Shown one piece after another: positions 44,038-55,184 of a stretch of DNA of 64,000 nt (positions within the stretch are counted from its first letter, which is position 1; each line of letters starts with the position of its first letter). The stretch comes from Zasmidium citrigriseum (lineage: Eukaryota > Ascomycota > Dothideomycetes > Mycosphaerellales > Mycosphaerellaceae). The notes under the pieces were generated by a model. It saw only the letters and a list, made by a program, of their open reading frames with translations, did no database searches and was not told where the DNA came from. The stretch lies in NCBI GenBank assembly GCA_002786025.1, contig NHNW01000083.1, positions 62,001 through 126,000 on the forward strand, read 5' to 3'. Both the position numbers and the translations under genes were made by a program.

Positions 44038-45131
44038 ATGTTCCGCTCTCCTATCTTGCGGCTCCAACAAATCGCATCGTACTTGGCCAAAACCACTGCT
44101 CCTGTTGTCAGACGATCTTTTTCGAGCACGACTCCTGTTCTGCAGAACAACGATAGCATGGCTGAAGAGCGACCGAATAAGTTCATTGCCAACAAGGGGC
44201 TGGAGTTGTTGACTTTTGGCACTCCTAATGGTGAGCACCAATCCACGACACAAGCCATCATATTGATCTAATGTGTATATCTTCACAGGCCACAAAGCGA
44301 GCATCATCCTTGAAGAACTGAAAGAGGCGTACGGAAAGCCAGACTACGTCTATCAGTCGATCCACATCGGACAGAACATCCAGGTACATACTGTTCAAGA
44401 GCATCGATCGAGATTTGTGGAGGTTGACAGCAGCGCAGAAAGAGCCTTGGTTCACTGAGAAAGGCCCCAATGGCCGTATACCCGTCCTCGTCGATCATGA
44501 CAACGGTGGTCTTGGTATCATGGAGGGCTCAGCCATCCTTTCATACCTGACGCGGCACTTTGATCCCGAGCACAAGTTCTCGTTTACCAAAGACCCTGAG
44601 CTCTCACTTTGCGAGCAGTGGGTTGCATGGCAGCATGGTGGTCTTGGACCTATGCAGGGGCAAGCGAATCAGTACGTCTGAAATAGCCGAGGAAGTGTTG
44701 CATTCAGCTAATCGTCCTGCTTCAGCTTCTACCGCCTCGCCAAAGAACGAATCCCCTACCCAACCCAACGCTACGTCGGCGAATCTGAACGACTGTACGG
44801 CGTCCTCGACATCCGCCTCAAGGACCGCGAGTACCTTGTCGGCGACAAATACTCCATTGCTGACATCGCCAACTTCTCGTGGGTGAACGTTGCCTACTTC
44901 GCCGGCGTGGATCTCGAACAATTCCCCAATGTCTACAAGTGGTGGCAACGCATCAATGCCAGACCTGCTGTGAAGAGAGGAGTGGCGATCCCAAACGAGC
45001 CCACCATTACGAATGAGCCATATCAGAAGAAGCTGAAGGAGGATACGGAATTCAAGCAGAAGGAAGATGAACTGAAGGAGCTTTGCAAGAAGGCGAAGGA
45101 GCAGTATGAGTACAAGTTCTCGGCTCCATGA
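44038..45131 (+). CDS. Glutathione S-transferase, Ure2-like, with a mitochondrial-type leader
   Basis: Four exons (44038-44230, 44289-44383, 44439-44671, 44726-45131) give 308 residues. The thioredoxin-like N-domain has LELLTFGTPNGHKASIILEE and QKEPWFTEKGPNGRIPVLVD; the residue pattern with Asn in GTPNG and the IMEGSAIL motif (Glu-Ser/Gly, here EGSAI) fits Ure2p-type GSTs. The C-domain has YLVGDKYSIADIANFSWV. The tail adds a Lys/Glu-rich helix of about 50 residues. The first ~45 residues (MFRSPILRLQQIASYLAK...RRSFSS) are basic, Ser-rich and free of acids, like a mitochondrial presequence, while a second in-frame Met at 44158 (MAEERPNKF) would give a cytosolic form. It conjugates glutathione to electrophiles. 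Confidence 0.92.
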
Positions 45132-45219
45132 GCGAGATATCAATGGACACCACATCTCGCGACATCTTTTCTACACTGTATATCATCACGAAGCGCCATA
45201 AAGACCCAACCTGGTAGAG

Positions 45220-46654
45220 TTACAACTTCTCAGGCGGCGGTCCTGTCTTGCCCTTCCCTTCCCTCTTCTTGACTCCGAGTCCATCCATCCACTTGTCATT
45301 GATATCAACCCTTTCTCTCCTCGACAGCTTCGACCACTTCCCCCTCCTATCCCGCTCCTCAACCACCCACCTATCCAACTCCCCGTCCAGAAACTCAGCA
45401 GCCGCCTGCGCCGCCTCTTTCGGCTTTTCAAACGGCACCAAATGCCCAGCATCAACGACCGCCTCCTTCACCCTCCCTTTCGCCGCACCTCCACTTCCTC
45501 CAGGCCCGGTACCCGTAATCCCCACCCTCTGCATTCTCAACTCCGGACTCGAGACACCCGATTTCTCGCCCGGAATAAACAAGACACTAGGTTTCAATTC
45601 CGGTAGTCGATGCCAGAGGATCTTATTCTCCGACCGCGAAAACTTCTCTCCTTGGACGTCTTCTCTATCCTCCGGGTAGAACTCATTCCATACTTCGCCT
45701 GGTTCGAGGAGCATTCTGTCGTCGTCGAACGTGGGTTTGATGTAATTATACAGTTCCTGGGCTTTTGTCGTTTGAAGCGTTACGGGCGTGCTGCCATCGG
45801 TGGGGAGTTCGGGGTAAAGTTCTGTGGGAAGTTCGCGGAGTCCGTGCTCGATGTACTTGTCCAGTACCCGGGGATCCCAGACTTTGAATGCTGGGTTGGA
45901 ACGCATCTTCTCGGCGGCGAAGGCGCGGGAGGGCCAGTGGTCGCGGCGGGCGGCAGAGGCGGCGGCCCATGTTAGGCCGGGTTTGTTGTGGGCGAGTTGA
46001 ATGACTGTGTCCATGATCACCAAGGAATGCATCAGACGTGGATGGAGAATGGATAGATGGACGCTAGATGGTGGTTAGTATGTGTGAGGCGATAGATCGG
46101 GGAGGATTTACAGGTGACAGGCTCCCATGCTATGGCCGATGCCGACGATGGGATGCGGCATCTCATCTTGGAATTGATTTACGAGGAAGAGAAGGTCGCG
46201 GCCGTGGTCCCACCAGCTTGCTATCCGTTTATCAGCGAACCTCATGTTCCAATGGCGGGGAGAACGTACGATCAGGTCCCAGAATCTCCTCATTCAGAAC
46301 TCCACTTTGGCCTTGATTCACGGGATCGGCGATCCATATGCTTCGAATACGCTTTCCTTTGGCCTTCAGTCCCTCATATAGGTCGTCGGAGTACGGCTCA
46401 GCTGTCTCTTTGGGGAAGGAATTCGCCACGGCTCCAATGATCGTCACATCCCCGGGTTGTGGATTCTGGTTGGAGAGAGGGACATATTGCTTGACATGAA
46501 GCCGCAGTCTGTTCTCATGGCCTAGTTCTGTGGCAGCCCATCGTTCCCGGGAATGCTGTGCACGAACGACATGTTCGATGATCCGGAAGTTGGACATGTT
46601 GCGGCGATGGATTCTTGGGAATTGGGAGAAGGCTCTGGCTAGCGCCGGTCGCAT
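45220..46654 (-). CDS. Alpha/beta hydrolase, Lpx1/AKT2-like, possible peroxisomal enzyme
   Basis: Three exons (46270-46654, 46112-46220, 45220-46063) with introns of 49 and 48 nt give 445 residues. The nucleophile elbow GIGHSMGACHL is split by intron 2 just after its end; the catalytic His is probably in VVDAGHLVPFEKP. PSWWDHGRDLLFLVNQF before the elbow is typical of a fungal group that includes yeast peroxisomal lipase Lpx1 and host-selective-toxin hydrolases of the AKT2 type. The C-terminus is PPPEKL, a weak PTS1-like tripeptide. The substrate is unknown; an ester or CoA-ester is likely. It converges with the GST gene, only 88 bp apart. Confidence 0.85.
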
Positions 46655-47527
46655 GGCTATCGTATTACATCTTTAGGCATATTCAATAGTCTTGTGACCG
46701 CCTCAATGTCGAGCCATCCAAATACCGACGATTGGAAATTAGTGAAGCTGTGATGGAGCGGGAGAAGGAGGTGAAGTGGTGTTGCTTATCTCCGAGCTAA
46801 ATGCGAGACATGCGACAGCCGAGGTCTGAACATTCACTTACCTCTTGCCAAGACTGCCATGTTTGGGAATGGCGGAAGTCGACAACTTGCAAACTTGTGT
46901 AATCGAGCTCCAAAGTCCGCAAACACGAACCATGAGATTTTCTCGAACAGAAGGCAATGTTCGGACGTGGCTGCCTCAGGCGTCCAGAAATTCGTTCATC
47001 GGCTCCACCCAGCCAGCTCGAAGCTCTTCACAACGCGCCGCTTCTTTTTCCCTCTTCCTCCTCTGCCACTCCCGCAAATTCACGGGCTTGGCTGTCGTTC
47101 CCTCCCTCATCCACTGGCTAGTCCAATGCTACTGCGTCAATCCTCCAGCCAATTCCGCTGCGACCATGGACCGCCACCCACGCCAGCATCCACTCCAGCT
47201 CCCTCGCCGCAAGCCATAACGACCCCTTCGAGCTGTGATCATCGTTCTTCGGAAGTCTGTCGTCTACAACCAGCTCTACCACTCTCTGCAGCTTCCTGAA
47301 CGGTATGGATTGACGCTGCCATGATGCAGGGCTACTGCGATGCGTCGCTCGTCGGAGGATTATGCGATGCCACTGTAGGCGTGCTGTTGGCCAGCCATTT
47401 GTTGCACTGGAGATCGTGCGAGTCTTCCGAGGAGGGTCTGTAATGGCTATAAAGTCATTGGAGTCCTCGCGATGATGTTTAGGCGTGCAACGGTAGGCCA
47501 AGACTTGCTCCGGGAGTCTTTCAAAAC
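46655..47527. other. Intergenic, divergent promoters
   Basis: About 870 bp between the hydrolase start and the GH18 start. The plus-strand ORFs at 46,845-47,299 are Ser/Pro low complexity and have no recognisable content. Confidence 0.5.
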
Positions 47528-48821
47528 ATGTTTCGTTTTCTTGCAGCATGGCTGGGCCTGCTGTCTGTAGCAGCAGCGCTGCCAGCTGATTTCTCTTCCT
47601 TTGAATCTCCAGAACGGGCTGCTCTTGGGAAGCGTGGCGATGGCTACAACCCCGTGAGTTCTACAATCAGTACATGGAAGGTGACTCTAATCGTTCTTGC
47701 AGCCACGATCTGTCATGTATGTGCAGACCTTTAGGACGACATCCGGTGGACAGCTCTCTCTGCTCCCGCTCGTCCAGCAGAATACTCAGGTTACGCATAT
47801 CTATCTGGCCGCCGTCCATATTAATGACAACCCCGGAGATATCACGTTGAACGACAACAACCCGAATGCTTCCATGTGGGATACTGTATGGTCAGAATCC
47901 GCACAACTTCAGTCGCAGGGTGTGAAGGTCATGATGATGTTGGGTGGCGCCGCAGCCGGAAGCTACCCTCGACTGTGCGGTGGAAGCAACGGAGCTATTG
48001 TATGTCAGGACCTTTCAGAAAGAAATGGATTCGTACTGACAGATCATTAGAACGACGATTACTATGTTCCACTCAAGAACACTCTGAAGTACCACAAGAT
48101 TCAAGGTCTTGATCTGGACATTGAGGAGCAAGTCCCTCTCTCATGCCCGCTCAATCTCCTCCGCCGTCTCAACCAGGACTTCGGCAACGACTTCATCCTT
48201 ACTATGGCTCCTGTTGCCACCGATCTCCAGCCCGGAGAGTACGGTCTGGGCGGCTTCTCTTATTCTTCGCTCGACTCCCAAGCCACGGCCTCTGGCAAGC
48301 CCAACGGCAAGCTTGTCAACTGGTACAATGCTCAATTCTACAACGGATGGGGCGACGCTTCTTCACCAGTCGGCTACAATGCGATCATCACCCATGGCTA
48401 CTCGGCGGATAGAGTCGTCCTGGGCGTCCTTGACAACCCTAACGACGGCGGCAGTGGATGGTACAAAATCTCCACCTACAAGAACACCATCAACACACTC
48501 AAGTCGAATTACGCCAACTTTGGCGGTGATGTCGGCTGGGAGTACTGGGACGCGGGAGGCAGCGACGGTTACTCCAACCCCTGGCAATGGGTCAAGGACA
48601 TCGGCACGGCGATCTTCAGCAGCTCGAGCGGACAAGTCAATACTGTCTCAGCGCCAATCCCGTATGGCCCAAGCCCGTGGCCTGCACTCACACAGACTTT
48701 GGAGGGACTGGGTGCTCTGCATATTCCAGCTGTTCGGGCGCTGAACATGACGAATGGCAATCTGGATGCTGCGTTGAAGCTTTTGGGGCTGTCGGATATT
48801 CTGCCTTTGGAGGCCGAGTGA
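47528..48821 (+). CDS. Secreted GH18 family protein (chitinase/endo-N-acetylglucosaminidase type)
   Basis: Three exons (47528-47653, 47703-47999, 48051-48821; introns 49 and 51 nt) give 397 residues. A signal peptide (MFRFLAAWLGLLSVAAALPA) precedes a Kex2-like LGKR site at residues 33-36. The TIM barrel shows MYVQTF, KVMMMLGGAA (beta-3) and the beta-4 catalytic motif GLDLDIEE with Asp162, Asp164 and Glu166. The first Asp of the DGxDxDxE motif is Gln159 here, but the acid/base Glu is intact. MAPVA, FYNGW and GWEYWDAGG match later strands. It probably cleaves chitin, N-glycans or related polymers outside the cell. No chitin-binding module or GPI signal is evident. Confidence 0.9.
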
Positions 48822-49273
48822 TGATGGCTTTTGCGTGGTTTATGAGATACGAATAGATGCGATATATGAATCAAAGATCTTGGGCATGACACGATGCAGT
48901 TTTATTCCCAACCATACTATCGACCGCGATCTTGCGGGGCTCTGTTGTGGGATGCCGTGCTTGGAGAGGTTGAGGCCACCTTCCTGATGACGGAACTCTT
49001 TCCTTATCGAACCCCACTCAATGTCGTCTACATCCTGTCTTGTTCTGCTCTAAGCAGTCAAAAAGACCCGAGACACTAGAGCAAACCAGCAAAGAAGCCA
49101 AACGGAAGGCCGTCCGACCTCGCCGAATTCGATGCCGACGTCAAGCTTCGCACGCCCTTTGACGACAGAGCATTGATATACAACTGAAGAACATCAATCC
49201 TGCCTGAAAGATACCGCAGCCAGCCGTGGCTTCCATATTGGACCTCATCATCTGAACGAAAACTTTCCCGAAC
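48822..49273. other. Intergenic
   Basis: This 452-bp stretch holds the 3' flank of the GH18 gene and the promoter of the dehydratase gene. Nothing else was seen. Confidence 0.5.
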
Positions 49274-50455
49274 ATGGACGTCGTCGAATCGCTCACCACC
49301 TCCAATGGCGCCATACGATGCATCGACATGCACACCACAGGCGAACCCACCCGAATAGTTCTATCAGGCTACCCAACCCTCTCAGGAACCCTCCTCGAAC
49401 AACGAGCTCAAGCCAAACAGTCACACGACCACATCCGCCGCAAACTCCTCCTGGAACCCCGTGGCCACAGCGACATGTACGGCGCAATTCTCCGCCCAGA
49501 CACAGAACTCACAGCCTCCGGTCAAGCACAAATTGGCGTTCTTTTCATGACGAATGATGGTTACTCGACTATGTGCGGCCATGCTACGATTGCTCTTGGG
49601 AGATTCTTGATTGATACGCATGACAAGAACGTATTTCCGAGGAGGGATGAAGTGCGGTTTGATTCGAAAACGAAGACGGCGCTTTTGGGGCTGCATTGTC
49701 CTTGTGGGTTGGTGGAGGTTACGGTGCCTACGAATGAAGATGGGACGAAATCGGATCCTACGAGGCCGGTTTCGCATGTTTCTGTGCCGTCTTTTGCAAC
49801 GGAGGTTGATGTGAGGATTGAGATTCCCGACGAATATAGATGGTCTGAGTTGGGGACGAGGAAGCATGTCACTGCAGACTTCAGCTATGGCGGCGCCTTC
49901 TACTGTTTCATTCCGGCGAAAGAGCTGGGCTTTCCAGGTGGGCTCAAGGGTAAGGTGGATGTGGCGGCTATGGACATTGCCACGAGACTTCTAAAGGCTG
50001 CTGTGAACAACAACCCAGAGTTGAGACATCTTTTCTCGCATCCGGATCATGACGACTTGGGCTTCCTCTACTCGATCATTATCGTGGATAAAGACGTTGG
50101 AGAACCCATTGCTCAATCGACCCAAGCTGAGACCGGACTTTGCTTCTTTTCAGACCAACAGATCGATCGATCACCCACGGGTAGCGGAGTAGCAGCTCGA
50201 GTTGCTCTGGCACACGCCAAAGGCTCGAAGTCAGCCAGAGAAAGAGTCACATACCACTCTCTGCTCTCGAACTCTCAAGGCGGAAAAGGTGGCTTTGTCG
50301 GCAGTCTCCACGACGAGATTGGCAAGACGAAAGACGACTTTCCTCTTGTACGAGTGCTCGTCGAAGGCTACGCTTCATACACAGGGACTGCCACTTTTGT
50401 GGTCGAAGAGAGTGATGGACTTGGCGATGATGGCTTCTTGTTCGACAAGCTATAG
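49274..50455 (+). CDS. trans-3-hydroxy-L-proline dehydratase (proline racemase superfamily)
   Basis: 393 residues, single exon. Superfamily motifs: IDMHTTGEPTRIV at the start, MCGHATIALGR with catalytic Cys101, and DRSPTGSGVAAR with Thr302. Proline and hydroxyproline racemases have Cys at the second site; Thr there is the established mark of trans-3-hydroxy-L-proline dehydratases (human L3HYPDH type), which make pyrroline-2-carboxylate. The product is reduced to proline, so the enzyme would let the fungus use 3-hydroxyproline, for example from collagen-like or peptide sources. Cytosolic; no targeting signal is seen. It converges with the gene at 50465, with 9 bp between the stops. Confidence 0.92.
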   Translation: MDVVESLTTSNGAIRCIDMHTTGEPTRIVLSGYPTLSGTLLEQRAQAKQSHDHIRRKLLLEPRGHSDMYGAILRPDTELTASGQAQIGVLFMTNDGYSTMCGHATIALGRFLIDTHDKNVFPRRDEVRFDSKTKTALLGLHCPCGLVEVTVPTNEDGTKSDPTRPVSHVSVPSFATEVDVRIEIPDEYRWSELGTRKHVTADFSYGGAFYCFIPAKELGFPGGLKGKVDVAAMDIATRLLKAAVNNNPELRHLFSHPDHDDLGFLYSIIIVDKDVGEPIAQSTQAETGLCFFSDQQIDRSPTGSGVAARVALAHAKGSKSARERVTYHSLLSNSQGGKGGFVGSLHDEIGKTKDDFPLVRVLVEGYASYTGTATFVVEESDGLGDDGFLFDKL

Positions 50456-50464
50456 AGCCGGGTG

Positions 50465-51026
50465 TCATTTCGGAGCCCAGTACATGTATTGCTTTACCCG
50501 AAGAACTCTCCAGTAGTCACCGTCCCGAGTCTCTCGTCGATAGCAGCGAAGGAGATATTCACCCTCCTGACTCCGCTGCCGACCAGTCGTGAGGCCTGGT
50601 TTGACGTCCTCTCTCAACCTGATCTCCCCTTCTCTTTGCTTTAAGACTGTCTGCTCTCGGACGCCTGGCTTCTTCTCCCTCGGTAGAACATGCACTGGGC
50701 TACTCTCTGGCCTTCTAGCCATCGTCCGAATCGGTTGCGTTCGAGGCGACACATTCGACGACGATCTCGACGCTCTGCTTGAACTGCTACTTGCGGGCTC
50801 GACGGCTGGGGGGGACTCCGACGAGCGAGAGCGTCTTCGGTCATTCCGCGTCTTGTCGGCCATCTCCATCCCTTCGTTCATCTTCTTGTTAACTAGCGCT
50901 TCGTCCAGTCGGAGGTTGAGTCGTTTTTCCGACTGTTTGGATTTGGTGGTGCTTCGGACGGACCACCTGATGAGTATTCCCGGTCAATCAGTACTGCAGA
51001 AGAGCTGTACTGGGCTTCACTCACAT
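50465..51026 (-). CDS. Basic protein of unknown function; start codon split by an intron
   Basis: The main frame reads back from the stop at 50465 without an adequate ATG at its 5' end, up to an acceptor at 50967-50969. A GTGAGT donor at 51024 and a 58-nt intron with a CTGATTGAC branch region place AT (51026-51025) next to G (50966), forming ATG. This gives 167 residues starting MWSVRSTTKSKQSEKRLNL. In-frame Met codons downstream (MNEGMEMADK) give a shorter alternative of 138 residues. The protein has two parts: a charged helix (RLNLRLDEALVNKKMNEGM) and a C-terminal segment GEYLLRCYRRETRDGDYWRV. A Ser/Arg-rich linker separates them. No family was recognised. Confidence 0.6.
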
Positions 51027-51271
51027 GTTGAGTCACTGGAAGATCTTTTGATGTGCGTTTGGGATACGAGTCGAAACTGCGCTGTGAAGAAATGTGATCC
51101 AAAAAGTACAGTCGAGCATGGTAGTACGATCGTCAGATCTTGCTAGTGAGTTGTACGTTGTCCTACGAAGTGTACGACACATTCTATTCTAAGGTCTTCT
51201 CGAAAGCCTGAGGCGGCGGTGGTCGTCTGAAATCACCAATTTATCGGTAGAATGCATCATTTGCGGGATCC

Positions 51272-51454
51272 ATGAAGGCTGATGAATTCTGGGAAAACGT
51301 TGACATGACACTCGCTGCAGCCGAGCGAGCGAGTGTTCATGAGGATCCTGATCTTGCTGCTGAGTACGATATAGCACTCAAGGGTATTTGCACTACATCC
51401 ACCGGGGCCGATATAAGCTTTCACCAAGCAGTTAGATTTGCGATGGATGAATAA
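51272..51454 (+). CDS. Small ORF of unknown status
   Basis: 60 codons from ATG to TAA, acidic and helical (FWENVDMTLAAAERASVHED), ending 70 bp before the Copia LTR. Composition is normal for the gene island rather than RIP-like. It may be a small gene, or the remnant of a gene cut by the insertion. There is no family match. Confidence 0.25.
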   Translation: MKADEFWENVDMTLAAAERASVHEDPDLAAEYDIALKGICTTSTGADISFHQAVRFAMDE

Positions 51455-51524
51455 CGCCCAGCCAAAGTATGAAACGGGCGCACGGACGCACTAATCACAT
51501 GCATTCTCAACTTTCCGTCAGATG

Positions 51525-51655
51525 TGTTGAAAGTGTATCTTGGCAAAGTGATTGATTAAACAAAGGAGCTATCTAGGGAGTAACTAGCTACTTATATAAG
51601 AGGTAAGTAAGTAGCTAGGGATTAGTAATAGCTCCCCTAATAGGCTATTTTAACA
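51525..51655 (-). repeat. 3' LTR of a Copia element (131 bp)
   Basis: On the minus strand it reads TGTTAAAATAGCC at one end and TTTCAACA at the other, so it has TGTTA/TAACA-type ends (TG...CA). A TTATATAAG box lies inside. A polypurine tract, TTAAGGGGAG, directly precedes it on the element side (51,656-51,666), as expected for a 3' LTR. The outer half keeps several CA and TG dinucleotides; mutation density rises toward the element. Confidence 0.8.
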
Positions 51656-54600
51656 CTCCCCTTAATCCTTAGTTAGTACAAGTCTATCGGACAATTAAGT
51701 TAGATCCTTATTATCTACGACTATAATAGTACTATCTCCCTCTATAACTATCGTATCTAGGGTGTAGCGAGTACCTAGTAACTCCCTTAGCTCCTTTACT
51801 TTATCCTTTAAGTATCTAACCTTATTATAAAGGTACCTTATTACAAACTATATCTCCTTAGTATCCGTCTAGTAATCCTCGGCGTCTAATAATACTCGTT
51901 TAGCGGTACGAGAGGTTTCGATTAGTTCCTATTTAAGATCGGTCTACTAAATCGTTATAGGTCTATATCCGTCTAGCCTCGTTAGTACTAGCCTATATAG
52001 ATAGTTCTCTACCTATCCGATATATTCTACGTTCTAGTAGAAATCGTCCTTTATAGATTAAAGTACGTCCTTTAGCGTAAACTCTCTCCCCTACTTATAT
52101 ATAGAGTAGCGTCTATATATATTATCTAGTAGCTACTAAAGGTTAGCGCGCTATTAAGTATTAGTAGGTACTATATAGCGTAGTATCTAAGGTATATACC
52201 TAGCCTAGTACCGTTTAGTAGCGAGCTTTCCCTAATACTTCTATCCGAGTAGCTCCGGGTCGTCTATTCTATTCTCTACGATAGATTTCTTAGTAGTAGT
52301 ATAGAATACTAGGATCTATTCTTCTACGTATTATAAAATAGTTCTCTTTATTCTAAACACCTCGTCGTAGATAGCCTAGAATAGCTAGCGTCGATAGAAG
52401 AGGTAGTAGTAATTATCGTAGTATACTCCGCTATTCTCTAGATCTCTTATATTATAGATTCCTTAGTTATTAGAGAATATTAGGTACTAGAGGCTTAGTT
52501 ACTCCTAATAGTACTCTAACGTATAACTAATCTCTTATCTAGTATATCTATTTATACTCTTAAAGTCTAGCCTAATAGTATCTTTAATATCCTAAATCTT
52601 TCGGTCCTAATTAATAAAGTAGCTCCCCTAACGTCTAGCTTCTCCTTAGATCTTAGTAATAGCTAGTATACCGAAAGGCTATATCGTTAGGCTAAATCGT
52701 TTAGGTAGTAGTACCTTTCCTTTTACGTTAGAAATATAGGCTATACTTATAAATAGTAGGGTCGCCCTCGTTAGAAGTAAGTTAGTAGTAGTTCTAGAGT
52801 CTCGGCGTATCTAGATATTAAGGAAAGGAAGTAGGTTTAGTATAGAAGGGTAGAGTCCTTATATCTCTATAGCCTACTAAGCTTTCCCCGGATTTTAATC
52901 CTCGGCGGCGGCTAGTAGTCTCTAGCTACTCTATTTATATATAGTTAAAGTCGAACTATAGCTATTATGTTTAGCGTAGTATTAGAGGGACCTCGCTATC
53001 GTTACTCGATTAGGAAAGTACTTAGACCCTAAGAGCTCTCTAGAACTCTTCGAACTATAGCTAAGGTAGTAGCTTTATTAGGCCGTCTACGACTTACTAT
53101 TTAGTCGGAATATAGTCGAGTTATACCTCCCCTACTTTAACCTTCTCTCGTATAAAGTACTATTATATTAGGATATACTTAGTTTTGCTATAGAACTACG
53201 GATTACTCGCTAACGCGATAGCTCCTTAGTTATTATAATAGATAATTATAGCGGCTAGTTCCTTAGCGTCGAGTAGTTATTATAATAATACTCTTAGCTA
53301 GATTGCCTCTTTAGTAGCTTAGGTCTATCTAACGTACTCGGCTTCGTAGCTTAAGAGCGCTACCGTTAGTTACCTCTTTAACGACTAACTTATCGCTCTA
53401 CTACCGATATTAAAGATATATCCTAAGGTTAACCGACGAGTATCGGGATCTTGTCCCTAGTCGGCGTCCGAGTATCCCTTTAAGGATCTAAGGGAGCTAG
53501 AGTAGATAAGTCCGTAATTAACGATATATTATAGATAGCGGAAGATCCGTTTAACGGCTTTCTAGTAGTACTCGTCTAGGTTCGATCCGTACTAACTTAT
53601 AACTAATACTACGTAGGCGATATCTAGCCTAGTTCTAAGTATAGCGTATATAAGGGACCTAATAGCGGACTAGTACTAAGTTTTAAAGTCGGCGTTAGCG
53701 GAGTATCCCTCTTCTACTTTACTTAAGCGATTAGAGTCTATTAGGGTTTAGACTAGGCTAGAATCCTATATACCGAAGTCTTTAAGTACTTTCTTAATAA
53801 ATCTATACTACGAGAGACGAATAATTACGTTTTACTAATCTCGTTCGATCTTTATTCCTAGATAGTAGTTATAGGGCCTAAGGTCGCTTATCTAGAATCG
53901 TTCGCTAAGCGCGTCCTTAACCTTCTAAATCTCCGATTTATTAGGTCCGACGATAAGAAGGTTATCTACGTAGATAGTAATAAATACCTTTCCGTTCGTA
54001 AAAACACTTATATCGGCGTCTAACGCCTCGAATTCTAGTTCGTAAAGGTACGCGGATAGTATATTATACTAGATCCTTAGGGATTACTTTAGGCTATAGA
54101 GTACCTTATTAAGCTTATAAACGCGTCTAGTTCCGTCGTTAAATTCCGGAGGCTATTCGACGTATACCTCTTCGTTAACGTTCCTATAAAGGAATATAGT
54201 CTTAACGTCTATCTAGTCGATTTCTAGATCTAGTACCGCTATAATTACAAATAGCGCCTTATAGCTTATTAGTTTAACTACGGCGGCGAAAGTCTCGTAG
54301 TATTTAAGGCCTTCTTCTTATATATCTCCTCGTATAACCTATTAGGCCTTAAACCGTAGTATTTCCCCTACTAGTCCTCGTTTAAGCTTATAGACCTATT
54401 TACCGCGTAAGATCTTACGGTTTAGAGGTAGTTATACTAGGTTCTAGGTTTAATTAGTATTAATTAAGTCGACTTCCTCTTTTATTACTCCCTTCTAGTT
54501 ATCCTACTAATAGTTATCCTTAGCCTACTTTAATAATTTAGGCTTAAGTAGCTCTTTAGCGGCGGCGGCGACGAACGCTAATATTTATGTTTACGATAGT

Positions 54601-54979
54601 CTATACTAGTAGTCTTTAAATCGTTTAGACTAATATATACCTCGTCCGTTACGCTTCGAAGGAAGCTAGAGTTCCGGGTATTAGCCTAGTACTTCCTTTT
54701 AGAGTTACGTTTAAAGCTATATAGAAGGTAAGTTACCTCTTTCGGTAGAGGAGTCGAAGTTAGTTTAGCCGTCTTGTTCGTCTAACTAGTAATTAGTAGT
54801 AACTTCGTCTATATCTAATAATAGTTCTATCTCCCCTCGATTAGTAGTTAGGAGAATAGGCGCTTAGTAAGGTATTTTCGCGTTATAGCGTATTTCGCGA
54901 AAGGTAACGTTCGAGGACCTAATAATCTTACTATCGCTATAGAGGAGTTAGTAGATTTTCGATCCTTCGTAACTAATTA
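51656..54979 (-). mobile_element. Copia retrotransposon, 3' portion, heavily RIP-mutated
   Basis: In minus-strand translation, domains appear in the Copia order (integrase, RT, RNase H toward the left). The integrase end has YEGSKIY...SDSKIIRSSNVTF at about 54,880-54,979. The RT active site reads VFITIYVDNLLIVGPN at 53,940-53,995, where the second Asp of YVDD has become Asn. RNase H reads KGYSDADxGQDPDTRRxTxGYIF at 53,410-53,482. Stops (TAG/TAA) sit where Gln and Trp are expected. The element is cut off at 54,980 by a different LTR; gag, protease and the 5' LTR are not found on the far side. Confidence 0.85.
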
Positions 54980-55184
54980 TATAAGGGCGTAGAAGTAGGA
55001 AATAGCGATACGAGTAAGTAGTACGAATATCCGATTAAGTATTATTTAAGGAGCGAAAGAGGAGAAGTAGAAACCTCCTAAAAAGTAGTATAGGCGCTAA
55101 GCCTCTAGTTAGATACTAGTACGGCCTTAGAGTACTAGCGGAGAGGCTATAGATCGCTACCTTAGGCTCTCTTAGCTTAGATAT
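54980..55184 (-). repeat. 205-bp LTR, left copy
   Basis: Starts TATAAGGGCG and ends TTAGATAT. The same 205-bp sequence recurs in the same orientation at 62563-62767 with only four differences, all transitions. The ends fit TG...CA that became TA...TA by RIP. It interrupts Copia integrase coding exactly at 54,980. On the inner side a G-rich run (AAAG then ten G, minus strand, about 55,196-55,208) could be the polypurine tract. Confidence 0.75.

Noticed and set aside
40308..46654. Secondary-metabolite biosynthetic gene cluster
   Set aside because: No PKS, NRPS, terpene cyclase or DMATS backbone lies anywhere in the window; the genes look catabolic or detoxifying.
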